Part shown: positions 10,834 to 24,483 of the stretch, piece by piece
Position numbering within the stretch: position 1 is the first letter of the stretch
How the letters are laid out: every line of letters starts with the position of its first letter
Position numbers and translations under genes: made by a program
Source: Diogma glabrata
Taxonomy: Eukaryota > Arthropoda > Insecta > Diptera > Cylindrotomidae
Direction of reading: 5' to 3'
Length of the DNA stretch: 64,000 nt
NCBI GenBank assembly: GCA_963693315.1
Contig: CAVNZG010001087.1
Coordinates: forward strand, 44,402-108,401
The notes under the pieces: generated by a model
What the model was told of the DNA's origin: nothing
The model's database searches: none
The model's input: the letters and a program-made list of their open reading frames with translations, nothing else

Positions 10834-12895
10834 TTAAATGTTTTGTAAAATCCTCAAAATTAATTTTTGTTTTCACAAAAGTTTTAGAGGTCAACAAAAG
10901 ACATTTATGGATTTAATATTTTTTTTTGTAAAACAGTCATTCATATATATTAGTTCTTCGTTAATAAATAAAACACAATTTTTGCTAACATTTATTTTAT
11001 TTTTATTTTTTATTATCTTATAATTTTTATTATATTTTTTGTATGTTATATTTTTATTTTGAAATATCTGCATCATTTAAAACAACAAATTTAAAACATA
11101 TTAATATGCCGTTATATTATCACAGCCTATAAGCTTTCCAACTGAGGTAGCACTGTAAAATCAATTTCAGCATCTAAAAAAAAATTAGTTGTGATATCTT
11201 TTTACTTTATGCTGGCTGTCACCGATTACGTAGGTTTTGAAATATGTTATAGATCTGATCTAGTTCAGTTCATCCATTATCTTTAGGAGTCAATTCCAAT
11301 ATCTACGCAATCGGTAAGTGGCCTATTAATATCGAAATATGTAAAATTTCTCACCTGTGCATAGAGTATGTCTTCTAAGTTTATCATATATTTATTTTCA
11401 CTATCACTATTTATCATCAATAAACATTGCTAAATAATCACAATTTTAAAAAATATCTGCGAATTTTTACTTAGACAACCAAATTGAAACTGAAATTGTT
11501 TAATACCAATTTTGGTTATACATAATTTCAATTTATGAAAATTTATAAAAGCATTTGTAAAAGCAAAGTTTTTTTTTGTAAAAAATGTGTTTGTTTTTTT
11601 AAATATCATAAGTCTCTTTGTAAAGTTTAAAAAAAATCGACAATATTCGTATTAAGTTTGACAATAAAAATTGTAGAATGTCATTTTTCTGTTGACAAAA
11701 TTTTACAAAATTTTGTACAATTGAATTTCATTTTGTTATGGATAAGTGAGATATGATTTAAAATTTAAAAAAATTAACATAAATCTTAACAATATTTTTG
11801 TTAAAAGCATGAAAAAAATTTGTATCTAGAAATATTTATGATTTTGTACATTTGTAATCCAAATCACAAAAACAATTGGTTAGTTTACAATTTTTTTTTT
11901 AGATTTAAAATAGTCAAATAGACTATACAAAATTTTGTATCAAGTTTAGCCTTTTTTGACAAATTCACAAAAAAAATTTGTTAGCACTTTTACAAAACGA
12001 TTTTGTGAATCTTACCAGGCAAATTTTTTTGAGTGTAAATTGTGAGATGAAAATTTATGTGTACATTGCATTTGTAAATAAGGCGTCCTTTTTTTCATCA
12101 TTTTGTAAACGATACTTAAACGGTACTTTAACGATAATTTAATGAAAAAAAAAGTCAGAATTTAAAAACTTGAAATACTTGGCTTACATATAAAAAATAA
12201 TATTAATTTTCCACAATTTTCTTAATATTGTAAAAAAATAAATTTAAATATCAGTTAACTGAAAAATGAAAAATTAAAAATAAAAAAAAATATAATGATT
12301 TTTTTGAATTACTAAAATTAATGATTTAAAGAGCCCGTTTGTTTTTGTATATGTTGTCATTACCTTCACAAAAAAATTTCTTTTGCACATAATTTTAGAT
12401 GAAAATAAAATGAAAATCATCAATTTATTATTACGAAAGTAATGTTATGTATCTCAAAAAAAGTTAAATGACACCACTAGCCAGTCATTTTAGAAAATAT
12501 AAAACTACTTGTCACTCTCTATTATTTTTATTCTGTGTTTATTATTCTTATCATTAAATACATTTTGTTTTTTATTATTCGTGAAACCTGTGGCTAATAT
12601 TTGTGTGCACATGACTTGTATTATGACATGTATTATGCATAATTTTGTACACGGGGATTTTGTAACATGCACATTAATGCACATGCACTTTTTTAACAAT
12701 TTGTTTACAAGTATTATACTAAAACCATTCATTGTCCCAAGTTATCATACAGTAAAATTATTTAAATGGCTCAGTTATGGTGTACAGTACACTGCCGTTG
12801 CTGCAATACTGGTATACAGCAATGCACCATTACTGGGCCAGTTGTTCAACCTTACATGACATGACGCAAATTTTGAATTCAAAATGATTTTGTAT
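10834..12895. other. intergenic AT-rich DNA, no convincing gene
   Basis: Only AT-rich sequence is seen. A TTTTTTTGAGTGTA block at 12026-12039 looks like a MITE end without a partner nearby. An apparent 116-codon frame at 12509-12859 has hydrophobic stretches but would start at TTG, overlaps an antisense frame, and has no recognisable motif; it is not called. Confidence 0.5.
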
Positions 12896-13345
12896 AGCTA
12901 AGAGCTATTAAACTCATTGGCAACTTAAATCTTACAACGAGCTTGATTACTTGCAACATAGAAGAAATGTCGGGAATTTAACTAATTTCTACAAATACAT
13001 TATGAATGTACGAACTTGTGCAGAGATGAAGTCGAGTTTACATGAATTAGCAAATCTCACCCGTCACACCAGAGCAACTAAAGCTTCCTATCCTTTCACG
13101 GTTCGATTGACAAGATATAGAACTGTCGCTTCTCAGTGTAATTTTTCAACAGAGTCTTGAAATCATCACTAATGAATCATCACTAAATGTAATGAATAAT
13201 CACGAAGCTGTAATGAATCATCACTAAATTCAGGCATTTTGATATTTGAAGACTTAACTTTTTGTCCTTAACTTTGCACATTTTCCTAAGAACAACTTCT
13301 AACCGAACTTGGTTAAAAAATGAATAAATAAATCATGTATAACAA
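12896..13345 (+). pseudogene. LINE 3' fragment (C-terminal reverse transcriptase protein end)
   Basis: The plus-strand frame contains RAIKLIGN, then after a frameshift near 12950 QHRRNVGNLTNFYKYIMN and ASYPFTVRLTRYRTVASQ. These blocks match in order the C-terminal end of the LINE at 61113-62363 (RRNVADLTIFYKYIMDERT, HPLTVHIKRCRTVAFQ). It is a diverged subfamily, 5'-truncated, ending in a short 3' tail with repeated AATGAATCATCACTA units (13165-13230) and AATAAATAAATC near 13330. It is a dead fragment. Confidence 0.8.
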
Positions 13346-14827
13346 ATAATAATGAAGACCAACCATACGGTTGTTATTGTATAAAAACATGTAGGGATAT
13401 CCAAAACATTCTAGTGTTAAAACGGAATGACAAGTGATTGACATGAGTTTCACGTAAAGAAATCAGAAATTGAAATATTTTCAATGTGTGTATGTCAAAA
13501 ATTACCGCATTATTCTAAATCCCACTGTGACTTCCAATAGATCCTGCAGAACAAATAATATTTAAACACGAAACAGATCAATCATGTTAAAACAAAAACC
13601 AACGAATACGTACCATAAAAACTTTTAATTGACAGAAACAAAACATTCAAAACAAAGGCATAAAATTGAGGTCTTATGAATTTCACAAGGATTCACGCAG
13701 TTAACCCTTTGACATGTTTGTTTTAAGTTATCGTCTTTGTCGCAAAATCAAATAACATATGTGTATAAGAAGAAATAATAAAAATATCCTTAAAAAATAG
13801 TTTGATTTTATTTTGTCTTGACTTTTGATTGAAATTTCAAAAGAAATTACATTGATGTTCAAGAGAATTCCATGAGAGCAATGAAAACCCTTTTACTATC
13901 TTTGAAAATAAATCAAAAATTGCGTTTTGTGTTTTTCTTTATTAACAAAATAAAATTTTATTTTGAAAATAAAAGAAATCAATCGAACTATTGAAATTAA
14001 TAGAAAATAAAGGTGTCTATCCTATTATCCCTTATTTTCCCATAACTAAAGATAACCATTAATAAAAATATAAGGGTAATCGTATCATCATCATAATCAT
14101 CTATTGACTGAAAAAAAACCCTTTTCTGTTTTTAAATCAGTTAGAATTTTTGCTAAACTGAATCCTACTGATTTTATGCAACAAGAAATTACAATAATAA
14201 AAACTAGATTCACCATAAAAATACAGGTAGCTGCTTTTGGTTGGAATATCCTCATAAAAACTGGTACATGAAATACTAAAAAAATGGATTTAGGATGTTT
14301 ATTATGTAATGTTGATGCTGTTATTGAGGTAAATATTTGCACTTTTATTTTATGTAGTTTTTGCCTGCACTAATCCATGAAGAAAAAAGGATTTTATTTT
14401 CAGTTGCATTTGATATTATATGATGTGAGGATAATATTTTATTGATTTATGTTTAGTAAACAAATTGTGTAAGCTTTTGAATATTAGGATTAATTAAAGT
14501 TTTACAGTGCAATTTGATTAAATGCTTAGAACGTTTACTTTTGTACCAAAGTAAGCCCGGAAATTTAGCATCAGTGCTTAAGAACGTAGTTGATACATGT
14601 TTATAACAACACCGTATGTAGGACAATTTGTTTTAATCAAATAAAGATTTTAATAGTATTATTAGTAGATCTAAACGATCTGTTGAGGTTGTGTATATTT
14701 GGAAGCTTGAAGCCCCATAAAATAATAGTCAGTGTATATAAAATCCAGCAACAATTGGATTATAAATATTTGTTTCAACTCACTTTGCCGACATACAACA
14801 CACGAAATCGTTTATAAACAAACTAAA
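13346..14827. other. intergenic AT-rich DNA, no gene seen
   Basis: Frames of 75-81 codons at 14097-14342 (minus) and 14590-14817 (plus) have no recognisable composition or motifs. No repeat with an identifiable partner was found. Confidence 0.5.
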
Positions 14828-16377
14828 GGTGCGATTACACACAAATTAAAATCAGTTGATAGCACTTTATAGCAATTATTGTTTTTGACTGTAGATGGCG
14901 AAAAGTTCAAAAACTGTAAGAAAATAATAATCATTTTACGAAGTAATAATAAGTTTTAAGCAAAAATTTCTAAAAAAATTTATCTATTTAGTTTTAATTA
15001 TATAACCGATTAAATCTAAATTACTGGTATATAAATTGTAAATAAATTATATACCATAAAAGTTAATGAAACGACATAATGGCGACCACAAAAATAATAT
15101 ATTTATAGAGCAATTGTTGTAGTTGCAACAATAAGGAAAAAATATTAATCGAAAATAAGTAAAGAAAACGTAAGATTTTTACATTAAAATTATAAAAATA
15201 TATATACAATTATATTTCTTTGGTATTTTTTGTATTAAATTTCTAGATATTACGATGTGTGAATTCATAGGATGAGAGAATATTTCGTCAACATCTAAGT
15301 CAACATTCTAATCAACATCCTAAGTCACGAGTGTAAAGTCATTATTGATTGTTGCCAATCAATGCGAAACTTAATATCTGACGTAAAGTCAATATGTTGT
15401 TATATTTTTGGTTAGGAAATATATACAACATTAGGGGAATTTTTAATTTCGGATTGGTTTTTGTGAACAATTAAGCTTAAGTACATATTGGAAATCACTT
15501 GAATTTTGCAATTCGAAATAATTTTTCATTTTCTCTAAAATTCCTTTAGAAAAAATTTTGTTGTGTTTCGTGTCAGAATTCGAACTACACTCATCAGAGA
15601 CACATCGTTCAAATTCCGTGTGTCTTACACAACTTAGCCAAAGCGGCGATGACGAAACATATTTTAATTTTGATGTTCAGATAATTTCTAAATTGAAACT
15701 TCATCATTTTTCATATTTACTTAAGTTGAATTTTTCATCGTAATATCTAGAAATTTAATACAAAAAATACCAAAGAAATACAATTTTCAATATGTAATCA
15801 TAGATGAAAAATTCAACTTAAGTAAATATGAAAAATGATGAAGCTTCAATTTAGAAATTATCTGAACATCAAAATTAAAATATGTTTCGTCATCGCCGCT
15901 TTGGCTAAGTTGTGTAAGACACACGGAATTTGAACGATGTGTCTCTGATGAGTGTAGTTCGAATTCTGACACGAAACACAACAAAAATTTTTTCTAAAGG
16001 AATTTTAGAGAAAATGAAAAATTATTTCGAATTGCAAAATTCAAGTGATTTCCAATATGTACTTAAGCTTAATTGTTCACAAAAACCAATCCGATATACA
16101 ATTATGTTATAACTAATATAAAATCATTTTGATAATAATTTTACAAAGAAAATCAATTAATGTGATAATCGGTTTTAAACCAGTTCGATGGGCAGATGAA
16201 AAAATATGACAACTTTGTAGCAGTTTTAATTAGCTAAGTTTTTTCGCAGTTTTCATATCTATCTTGAGCATGCTATCCCTCTTTTTCTCATACAAAATAT
16301 TTTTTATCAACTTTTTAGATTATGGTAACTGAAAAGTTAATTATGGGAGCTAGATTTAATTTGTGTGTTCTAGCACC
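14828..16377. mobile_element. TIR element containing a long palindrome
   Basis: The left end GGTGCGATTACACACAAATT (14828) is matched in inverse orientation by AATTTGTGTGTTCTAGCACC ending at 16377. These form terminal inverted repeats of roughly 23-25 bp with 2-3 mismatches. No transposase is seen, and the target duplication is unclear (TA is possible on both sides). The interior carries the palindrome 15450-16093. Family unknown; non-autonomous. Confidence 0.6.
15450..16093. repeat. 0.64-kb near-perfect palindrome (arms about 290 bp)
   Basis: The arm 15450-15739 is repeated in inverse orientation at 15803-16093 with very few mismatches, around a 63-bp loop. The same 61-codon frame (beginning MLCFVSEFELH) therefore appears on both strands, which is a palindrome artefact and not two genes. 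About 45 bp of the loop and its border (15735-15779) also occur in inverse orientation outside the left arm at 15210-15256, suggesting an inversion or template-switch history. Confidence 0.9.
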
Positions 16378-16930
16378 ATAACAAAGTACTTTTCACCAGT
16401 CTTATCATTTTATCATAGATATATCGGCAAAGATTGAATCTAAATTACTTAGGCTATGCTTTAGCTGCATGAAAAGTAAAAGTGGGCGGATAAAAAATTA
16501 TGAAAGTCATTTATGAAAGCAGCTTATAATAGTAGTTTAACCAATCAGTGTTTAATGTACACCTATCCGCCGCTTTACACGGCACTCATTTAACACGTTT
16601 TCGACTTTACACGGTTTTTGAAATCAAAATTTCCAAAAAAAAAAGTTCAAAAAAGACAAATTTTGGTATTACACGCACTTATATCTACTTTATTTTAATT
16701 AAACCTTCTACAGGTTGTAATTAAAACAAGAAAACAAGAAACTTGTAACAAAAAACGCATTTGAGTGTTCAAAGCAAAATTTTGAAAATACATGTTGATG
16801 TAAATCAGCAAAGGTATGTAAGAGATTCTCTATGTAAATCAGTTGATTTTAAACAATAGATCGTTATTAGCTAGCTACAAAATGCGTGTGTATCAATGGT
16901 CATAGTTAATTTGTAAGTAAATAATTATAT

Positions 16931-17158
16931 CTGTTGACATACGAGTTAACGTGAGATACTATACAACACTGGCAATAGCAGTGAGATCTTATTCTATCCT
17001 ATAATGAAATATTGAAGTCTGTCATATTTTATTAAATGATTGGATTTATTGTTTAGTTATCAATTCAAAAAAATTTAAAGAACACAAACAATTAAAATTA
17101 GCGTCCATCAACATCGTTGAACGCATGTTGTTGCGGTGACCGTGATGTTAAAAGTTTT
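16931..17158 (-). repeat. R2 dispersed repeat fragment inside the Tigger-like element
   Basis: TTGACATACGAGTTAACGTG followed by CACTGGCAATAGCAGTGAGA (16931-16990) is the R2 core. GCGTCCATCAACATCGTTGAAC (17101-17122) matches the far end of R2 at 55781-55830. The middle of R2 is deleted. Confidence 0.75.
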
Positions 17159-17166
17159 TATTTGTT

Positions 17167-18110
17167 GTTATTTAAAAAAAATAAAAACAATGGCAAATAA
17201 ATTAATGATATGGCTTAAAGACCAATATCAAAGACGTATTCCAATTGGTACCAATATCATAACTAGTAAGACTTTAAAAATTTTGGAATGTGAAACAGTC
17301 CATCTACTCTACACTCCATCTACTCAAATAAAATGCCTTTTAAGTTTTATTGCAAGTCATGGTTGGTTCGAAATATTTAAACACGGGCATTTTTTGCAAA
17401 AATTTAAAATGAAACAGCGCATCTACTGATTTAGATACAGCACAACAGTATGTACCCACTAAAATGGACTGAAATTAATTCCGGTACATCTTACTGTCCT
17501 GCAGCCAAATTCTGTAACTGTAAAGCGGTGAAGCGTTAAAAATTCCATCGTTTCTGTTCATTCAAAAACTTATTACTTCACCGCTTCACAATTACAGAAT
17601 TTGGCTGCTGATCAGGTTTTCAATACTAAAGAGTGATAAGGCTTAGGTGGCAAAGCGTCCAGGTAAAAAGGAATAAACAAATCTTTCCATTTGGAATGCC
17701 AATACAATAATGCCAATACAAAAGCTTGGGTTAAAGCCACATTGTTCATTGATTTGTCTCATAACTCTTACGTACCAGAAGTAAAATAGTATTTAATCAA
17801 AATAATATTTAAGGTTCTTCTTTTACTGGACAATACTCCATGTCATCCTCAAGATTTGCAGCTTACAAATGGATAAATTGTATTTCTATCCAAAATTAAA
17901 ACTTCTTCATTGCAACCATTATACCAGAAGATAATAAATAATGCAACTACTTTCAACAACATGATCGTAATATTGAACTAGCTCTCCTATTTCTGCGAAC
18001 TCTTAACGAACTTTTAAGTCAATATGAAGATGTTTTCAAGATTTAGCTAAAAAGAAAGCACAGTTACTAATTACAGATTTAACTTCCAAGTTGCATCGAA
18101 CTGAATCAAG
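17167..18110 (+). pseudogene. Tigger-like transposase pseudogene
   Basis: Broken plus-strand frames give, in order, a CENP-B-type helix-turn-helix region (KLMIWLKDQYQRRIPIG, FIASHGWFEIFKHGHF), a segment like the first catalytic block (LQNLAADQVFNTKE, where an ADE/ETG-like acidic motif is expected), KAWVKATLFIDLSHNSYVPE, and VLLLLDNTPCHPQDLQL. The last is the DNAPCHP-type block holding the second catalytic Asp of the Tigger DDE domain; SSLQPLYQKII corresponds to the usual TSLLQPMDQGVI. At least six stops or frameshifts make it non-functional. The transposase would have bound the TIRs and cut at TA. A 33-bp inverted duplication (17501-17532 and 17576-17608) disrupts the centre. Confidence 0.85.
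17501..17608. repeat. inverted duplication within the transposase pseudogene
   Basis: GCAGCCAAATTCTGTAACTG (17501) and following bases recur in inverse orientation, ending AATTTGGCTGC at 17608, around a loop of about 43 bp. The right arm is the copy in register with the transposase reading frame, so the left arm is likely the later inverted copy. Confidence 0.85.
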
Positions 18111-19008
18111 TTAAGTTAGGTTTGATTTAGGTCAACATGCTAGTATGTGCATGTATTTTTTTTTATTTTTCTGTGAATTCCTTATTGGTTATGTTGCATG
18201 TTTCTTTTTGAAAATCAATTTAACTATTATGTCGATATCTTATGTGATTAAACTGGTACTTTTATGTTTTAACGAATCTGTTTGTCGCCCAAGAAATGAC
18301 AAAAAACCCACGTTTTTCGTTTAACACGGTTTTCCATACAAAATTTATATTTTCGATTAACACGTTTTTATCAGGAACATATCAACCGTGTAAAACGGGG
18401 GATAGGTGTATTAGTTTATTCTTAAGTAAAAGTTAAAAATTCGAGCGAGGCACGAGCGAGAATTTTTAATTTGCGTGAGAATAAAATACATTAAACACGA
18501 ATTGATTACATTACTTTATTCTCTGACAAAAAAATATGTATTATATAAAATAGAAACCTTTTCTTCAATAAAACAATAAATCTTTATTGTTTTGATTGAT
18601 AAATCAGATTTCTGATTAAAAAAACCCTGATGATAAAAAACCCCATTCCAAACAACCAAATTCAACTAAAATTTGATTTTTGAACACAACGTATCAAAGC
18701 TATTGTGATTATATTTTGAAAATAATTTTAATAGAATCAAAACAATTTGACCAATTGGAATCATACCAATCGAATAATGATAATTTTTATAGGAAAATTT
18801 TCATTAGACAATAGGTTAAGTTCATTAGGCTATAGGTTAGAAAACAATACAATAATACATACTATTATTACGGAAAAAAACAAACAAATAAAGCTGATGT
18901 TAATAAATGATAGAGAATAAAGATTATTATACAATATTACCATAATGAGTATTTAACCGTAAGTTGCTAATGAAACCCTGTCATAGGAAACATAACTCCA
19001 AATAATAA

Positions 19009-19099
19009 GTCCAAGCGGCACGTATATCCGCTAGAAAGAGGTAGATTTGGGGACCAGACAGTTTTGTGTACAAACAGAATTGGATGTGTCAGATTAGTA
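19009..19099 (+). repeat. short dispersed repeat, shared with 52068-52159
   Basis: GTCCAAGCGGCACGTATATC and the following roughly 70 bases are about 85-90% identical to 52068-52159. The flanks on both sides differ. The plus-strand frame in both copies reads SKRHVYPLE.GRF.DQTVLC, which might be a remnant of a LINE C-terminus, but this is not established. Confidence 0.7.
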
Positions 19100-19660
19100 T
19101 CAATAAAAAATTTAAGTAGAAACAGAATAATTCAAAAAATTTATCAAACCAAACTAAATACATTAACGGAAACTACTTTATCAATGCGGTTTCGGAACAG
19201 TTTGGTTTATTTTGGTTAAAACTGCTTTTAATAACATATTAAATCCACCAAAGAGCAAATAAACGTTCTCACAACGTCACATCTACAATGCCACCACATA
19301 TAATTTATAATCAAAATTATCAAACAACTTTTACACCTCAAATAATACAAAAATCTATTAATTTAGGAAAACTTTTGTAAATGTGTAATCAATATATATT
19401 TATTGCAACTAACAGTTCAAAATTTTCTAAAAACAATATTCCTTAATTCAAAAGAATTAAAAAGAAAAATTTAAATAAAAACAGAGAGTGTGCTTAAGAC
19501 CACACGGCAGAAGTGAAAACTTCATTGGCAATCGCAATCAATTGATATCGTATTAGTAGTATTTGGATCGTATTAGTAGAATAAATGAAAAACAAGTCAG
19601 AACGATAAACCGCTAACTAAACACACTAACCTCACAATGTAAACCAAATAATTGTCAAAA

Positions 19661-19732
19661 TAGCACTCATATGCCAATAGCAGGGACTAAAGTACGCGTG
19701 GTTGTCACACCCATAGATCAACAAGTTTAAAT
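19661..19732 (+). repeat. R2 dispersed repeat fragment
   Basis: TATGCCAATAGCAGGGACT followed by GTTGTCACACCCATAGATCA is the terminal part of the R2 core (compare 41115-41200). Only about 70 bp is retained. Confidence 0.75.
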
Positions 19733-20504
19733 TTTACAAATCTTTCTGCGGAAAGCTAAGCAAATTCATTGGTATTAATGAATTGTTGCCGTTTGCAAAT
19801 CACTATCGGCTAAGTGCCACCATTTTTAATTATTTCATTTATCATGAATGCCATCCATGTTTAATCATACATAAGCTATGCTTCTTTGTATAGAATTTAT
19901 GCGATTTCCGTCTCGTAATTTTGTGAGCTTTAAATCGATATAATCGATTTTATCAAGTATCAGGTTACAAGTATTAAGTCTTCACTTAATTTTAGAAACA
20001 TGTATTACATACAATTCTAAGCCGACAACATATTTAGTGAAGATGATAAAATTCCAATACATATAATTTTGATATACAAATGTAATTGTTTCAGCCTTCA
20101 GGCTATACTATCTTTCTTACGTTATTTTATTTTTTTTATGTTCAACAAAAACATTGATCAAAGCAAACTACCGTTTAAAACGATAGTTAAATAAAAAGCA
20201 AAAATTAAGCGTACACAACAACTTCATAATTGTCATGATGATTAATGTATTAATGCATAAAGTACAAACAGACATACATACTTTCAATTTTATATACATA
20301 TATTCAATATTTATTTAGCATGATGCTTCAAATGCAAATTGCAAAAGACAGTAGCAATATAACTTTAAAAAACTGCGTTATAAATCAATTTTTTAAAATT
20401 CGTATAAAGAAATTTTTATTATTTTTATGAATTCATAAATAAAAAAAAATAATTTTAAGATGTAATTAATAAAAATTAAAAAAAAACAATAAAAAAATAT
20501 GGAC

Positions 20505-20575
20505 CGTACCAGGAGTTGAACTAACAACCTACAGCACATCAGTCGAGCACGATATCCACAACGCAATTTGAAACG
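20505..20575 (-). ncRNA. possible decayed tRNA-derived sequence
   Basis: Read on the minus strand, AGTTCAACTCCTGG resembles a Pol III B box / T-arm, and GTGCTCGACTGATGTGCTG upstream is arranged like D and anticodon arms. The acceptor stem does not pair, so a functional tRNA is not supported. A tRNA-derived SINE remnant is possible. Confidence 0.2.
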
Positions 20576-20795
20576 TTAAGAAATGATAGATTGATAAATT
20601 GATAAATAATAAAAATGCTGACGAATCAGTTTAATTTACTACCTACGAAAAAATCTGTGTGTGGTGCGCCAAAAGAAGTTTTCACTGCAAAAAAACAAAG
20701 TTGAGTCATTAACTTTGTTTTTCGGCAAACGGCTGTAAAGTTTTACTTTACTGCCCTTAGAGAGAAGGTTAAAGTGGTACTTTTTTTACGTTTAT

Positions 20796-20940
20796 TCAAA
20801 GCGGCTGTAAAGTAACGCCATTTTTTTACGGCGGCTGTAAAGTAACCTTCATATTTTTACGGCAGCAGTAAAGTAGTTTTCATATTTTTACGGCGGCAGT
20901 AAAGTAAATTTCATAGTTTTATAGCGGCAGTAAAGTAAAA
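20796..20940 (+). repeat. tandem array of about 31-bp units
   Basis: Five units with starts near 20801, 20831, 20862, 20894 and 20924 share GCGGC(T/A)GTAAAGTAA. A related half-unit ACGGCTGTAAAGTTTTAC lies upstream at about 20727. A hairpin (AAAAACAAAGTT...AACTTTGTTTTT, about 20693-20724) precedes the array. Confidence 0.85.
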
Positions 20941-21141
20941 TAACATGATATTATGAATTTGTTCAAAAAAGAATGCATTTCAGTTCATTTTAATGAATTA
21001 AAATAAATCAATAAATTTAATTTCAGAAAATTTACTACCTCATATTACCTTTTTAAATCATATTTATAAAAAATTTAATGCATTAATTTCATATTTTTAA
21101 ACAAATTTAAATGTTTGCTGAAAAAATAGTGTATACTTTTA

Positions 21142-21197
21142 GTGCCACTTTTTTTCACTTTAGCTCCGAATTAAGCTAAAGTGACAAAAAGTAGCAC
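21142..21197. repeat. 24-bp-stem hairpin
   Basis: GTGCCACTTTTTTTCACTTT at 21142 and following AGCT pairs with the inverse AGCTAAAGTGACAAAAAGTA from 21174, around an 8-nt loop. The motif TTTAGCTCC repeats just outside it. No transcript evidence can be read from sequence. Confidence 0.7.
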
Positions 21198-21942
21198 TTT
21201 AGCTCCTAATTCAATAATATACTATTTTTTTATTTAAATTTTGGCAAAAAAAAGAAAAACTTAAAACAGAAACAAAAGAAAATTTATTTAATATTTCTAT
21301 GGGATATTTTAATATTTTAATGGGATTTGTTGTTGCAATTGTATGGTGTGAAAGTACCATGCATTAGATTAGCATAACGCTAATTACATTGAAATTTCTT
21401 AGGTTAGAAAGCTGAAAATCTCTGAGGTAATAGTTGAAAAGATTATCTAAAAGCTAGTGTAAATTTAAACAATATAAACTCAAAAAGGAGGAAAGCATGG
21501 CCGATTACGTTTGTTTTCGTTTTAACAGCCTCAGTGTCTCAACCTCTAGACTTGAACTACTTTTTTTTTTAAATTTTGGAAAGATTTATGTTGTATCTAC
21601 GTGTGCAAAAGTTTTCAAATGTGAGATTGGCCATTTTCAGCAAGATCAAGGACAACAAAGTTTATTAAATTTTTAAAACAGCTGATTTTTTAGGAACCTG
21701 AAATGCCAAGGTTGTCATTTGGAGAAAAATGATAGAAATATGTTCAAATATTCAATATTTATAAATTTTATTAAAACTTTATGATTCAAACGGAAGTTAT
21801 AATGCCCTAGATTATTCGATTTTTTAGGCTCTAGCCACTTAACCTGTACCCGAATATGGCCAATTCGCGAGCTTGTCCAAGAAATTCTTTGCCGCAACGT
21901 ATCCAGAAAATGTTTTTCGTTTTTTTTGGCTTTTGGTTTTTC

Positions 21943-24483
<2,541 letters not shown>

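Larger units (their letters stand above)
16560..18408 (+). mobile_element. Tigger/pogo-like DNA transposon (decayed)
   Basis: The ends are CACCTATCCGCCGCTTTACACGG (left) and the inverse of CACCTATCCCCCGTTTTACACGG (right), flanked by TA on both sides (16558-16559 and 18409-18410). TA targeting and TIRs of about 24 bp fit the Tc1/mariner-pogo group, and the internal pseudogene confirms the Tigger lineage. The subterminal regions also share TTAACACG and TTTACACGG blocks in inverse orientation. An internally deleted R2 repeat (16931-17158) is inserted upstream of the transposase remains. The whole element sits inside R3 copy 2. Confidence 0.88.
16530..18930 (+). repeat. R3 dispersed repeat, copy 2 (split)
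   Basis: Bases 16530-16557 and 18411-18930 are collinear with 8335-8907. They are interrupted after TTTAATG by the Tigger-like element 16560-18408 with a TA duplication. Comparing the two R3 copies gives the insertion boundaries directly. Confidence 0.8.
19512..20686. mobile_element. weak candidate TIR pair
   Basis: AGTGAAAACTTCATTGGC at 19512 has an inverse partner GCCAAAAGAAGTTTTCACT ending at 20686. The TIR is short (about 18 bp with gaps), no target duplication was found and no coding content is seen. The intervening DNA is AT-rich and anonymous. Confidence 0.3.

Noticed and set aside
8213..12039. A single 3.8-kb element bounded by CACTCAAAAA / TTTTTGAGTG
   Set aside because: Sub-terminal sequences do not match and the span includes independent R3 and R1 copies; more likely two unrelated MITE ends.
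12509..12859. 116-codon frame with hydrophobic segments
   Set aside because: Starts at TTG, overlaps an antisense frame, has no homologous copy here and no known motif; AT-rich DNA gives hydrophobic frames by chance.
15558..15984. Two identical 61-65-codon frames on opposite strands
   Set aside because: Both come from the palindrome arms; no recognisable protein features.
20505..20575. A true tRNA gene on the minus strand
   Set aside because: The B box and arm-like segments are present but the acceptor stem does not pair and the anticodon arm is poor; kept only as a weak tRNA-derived remnant.
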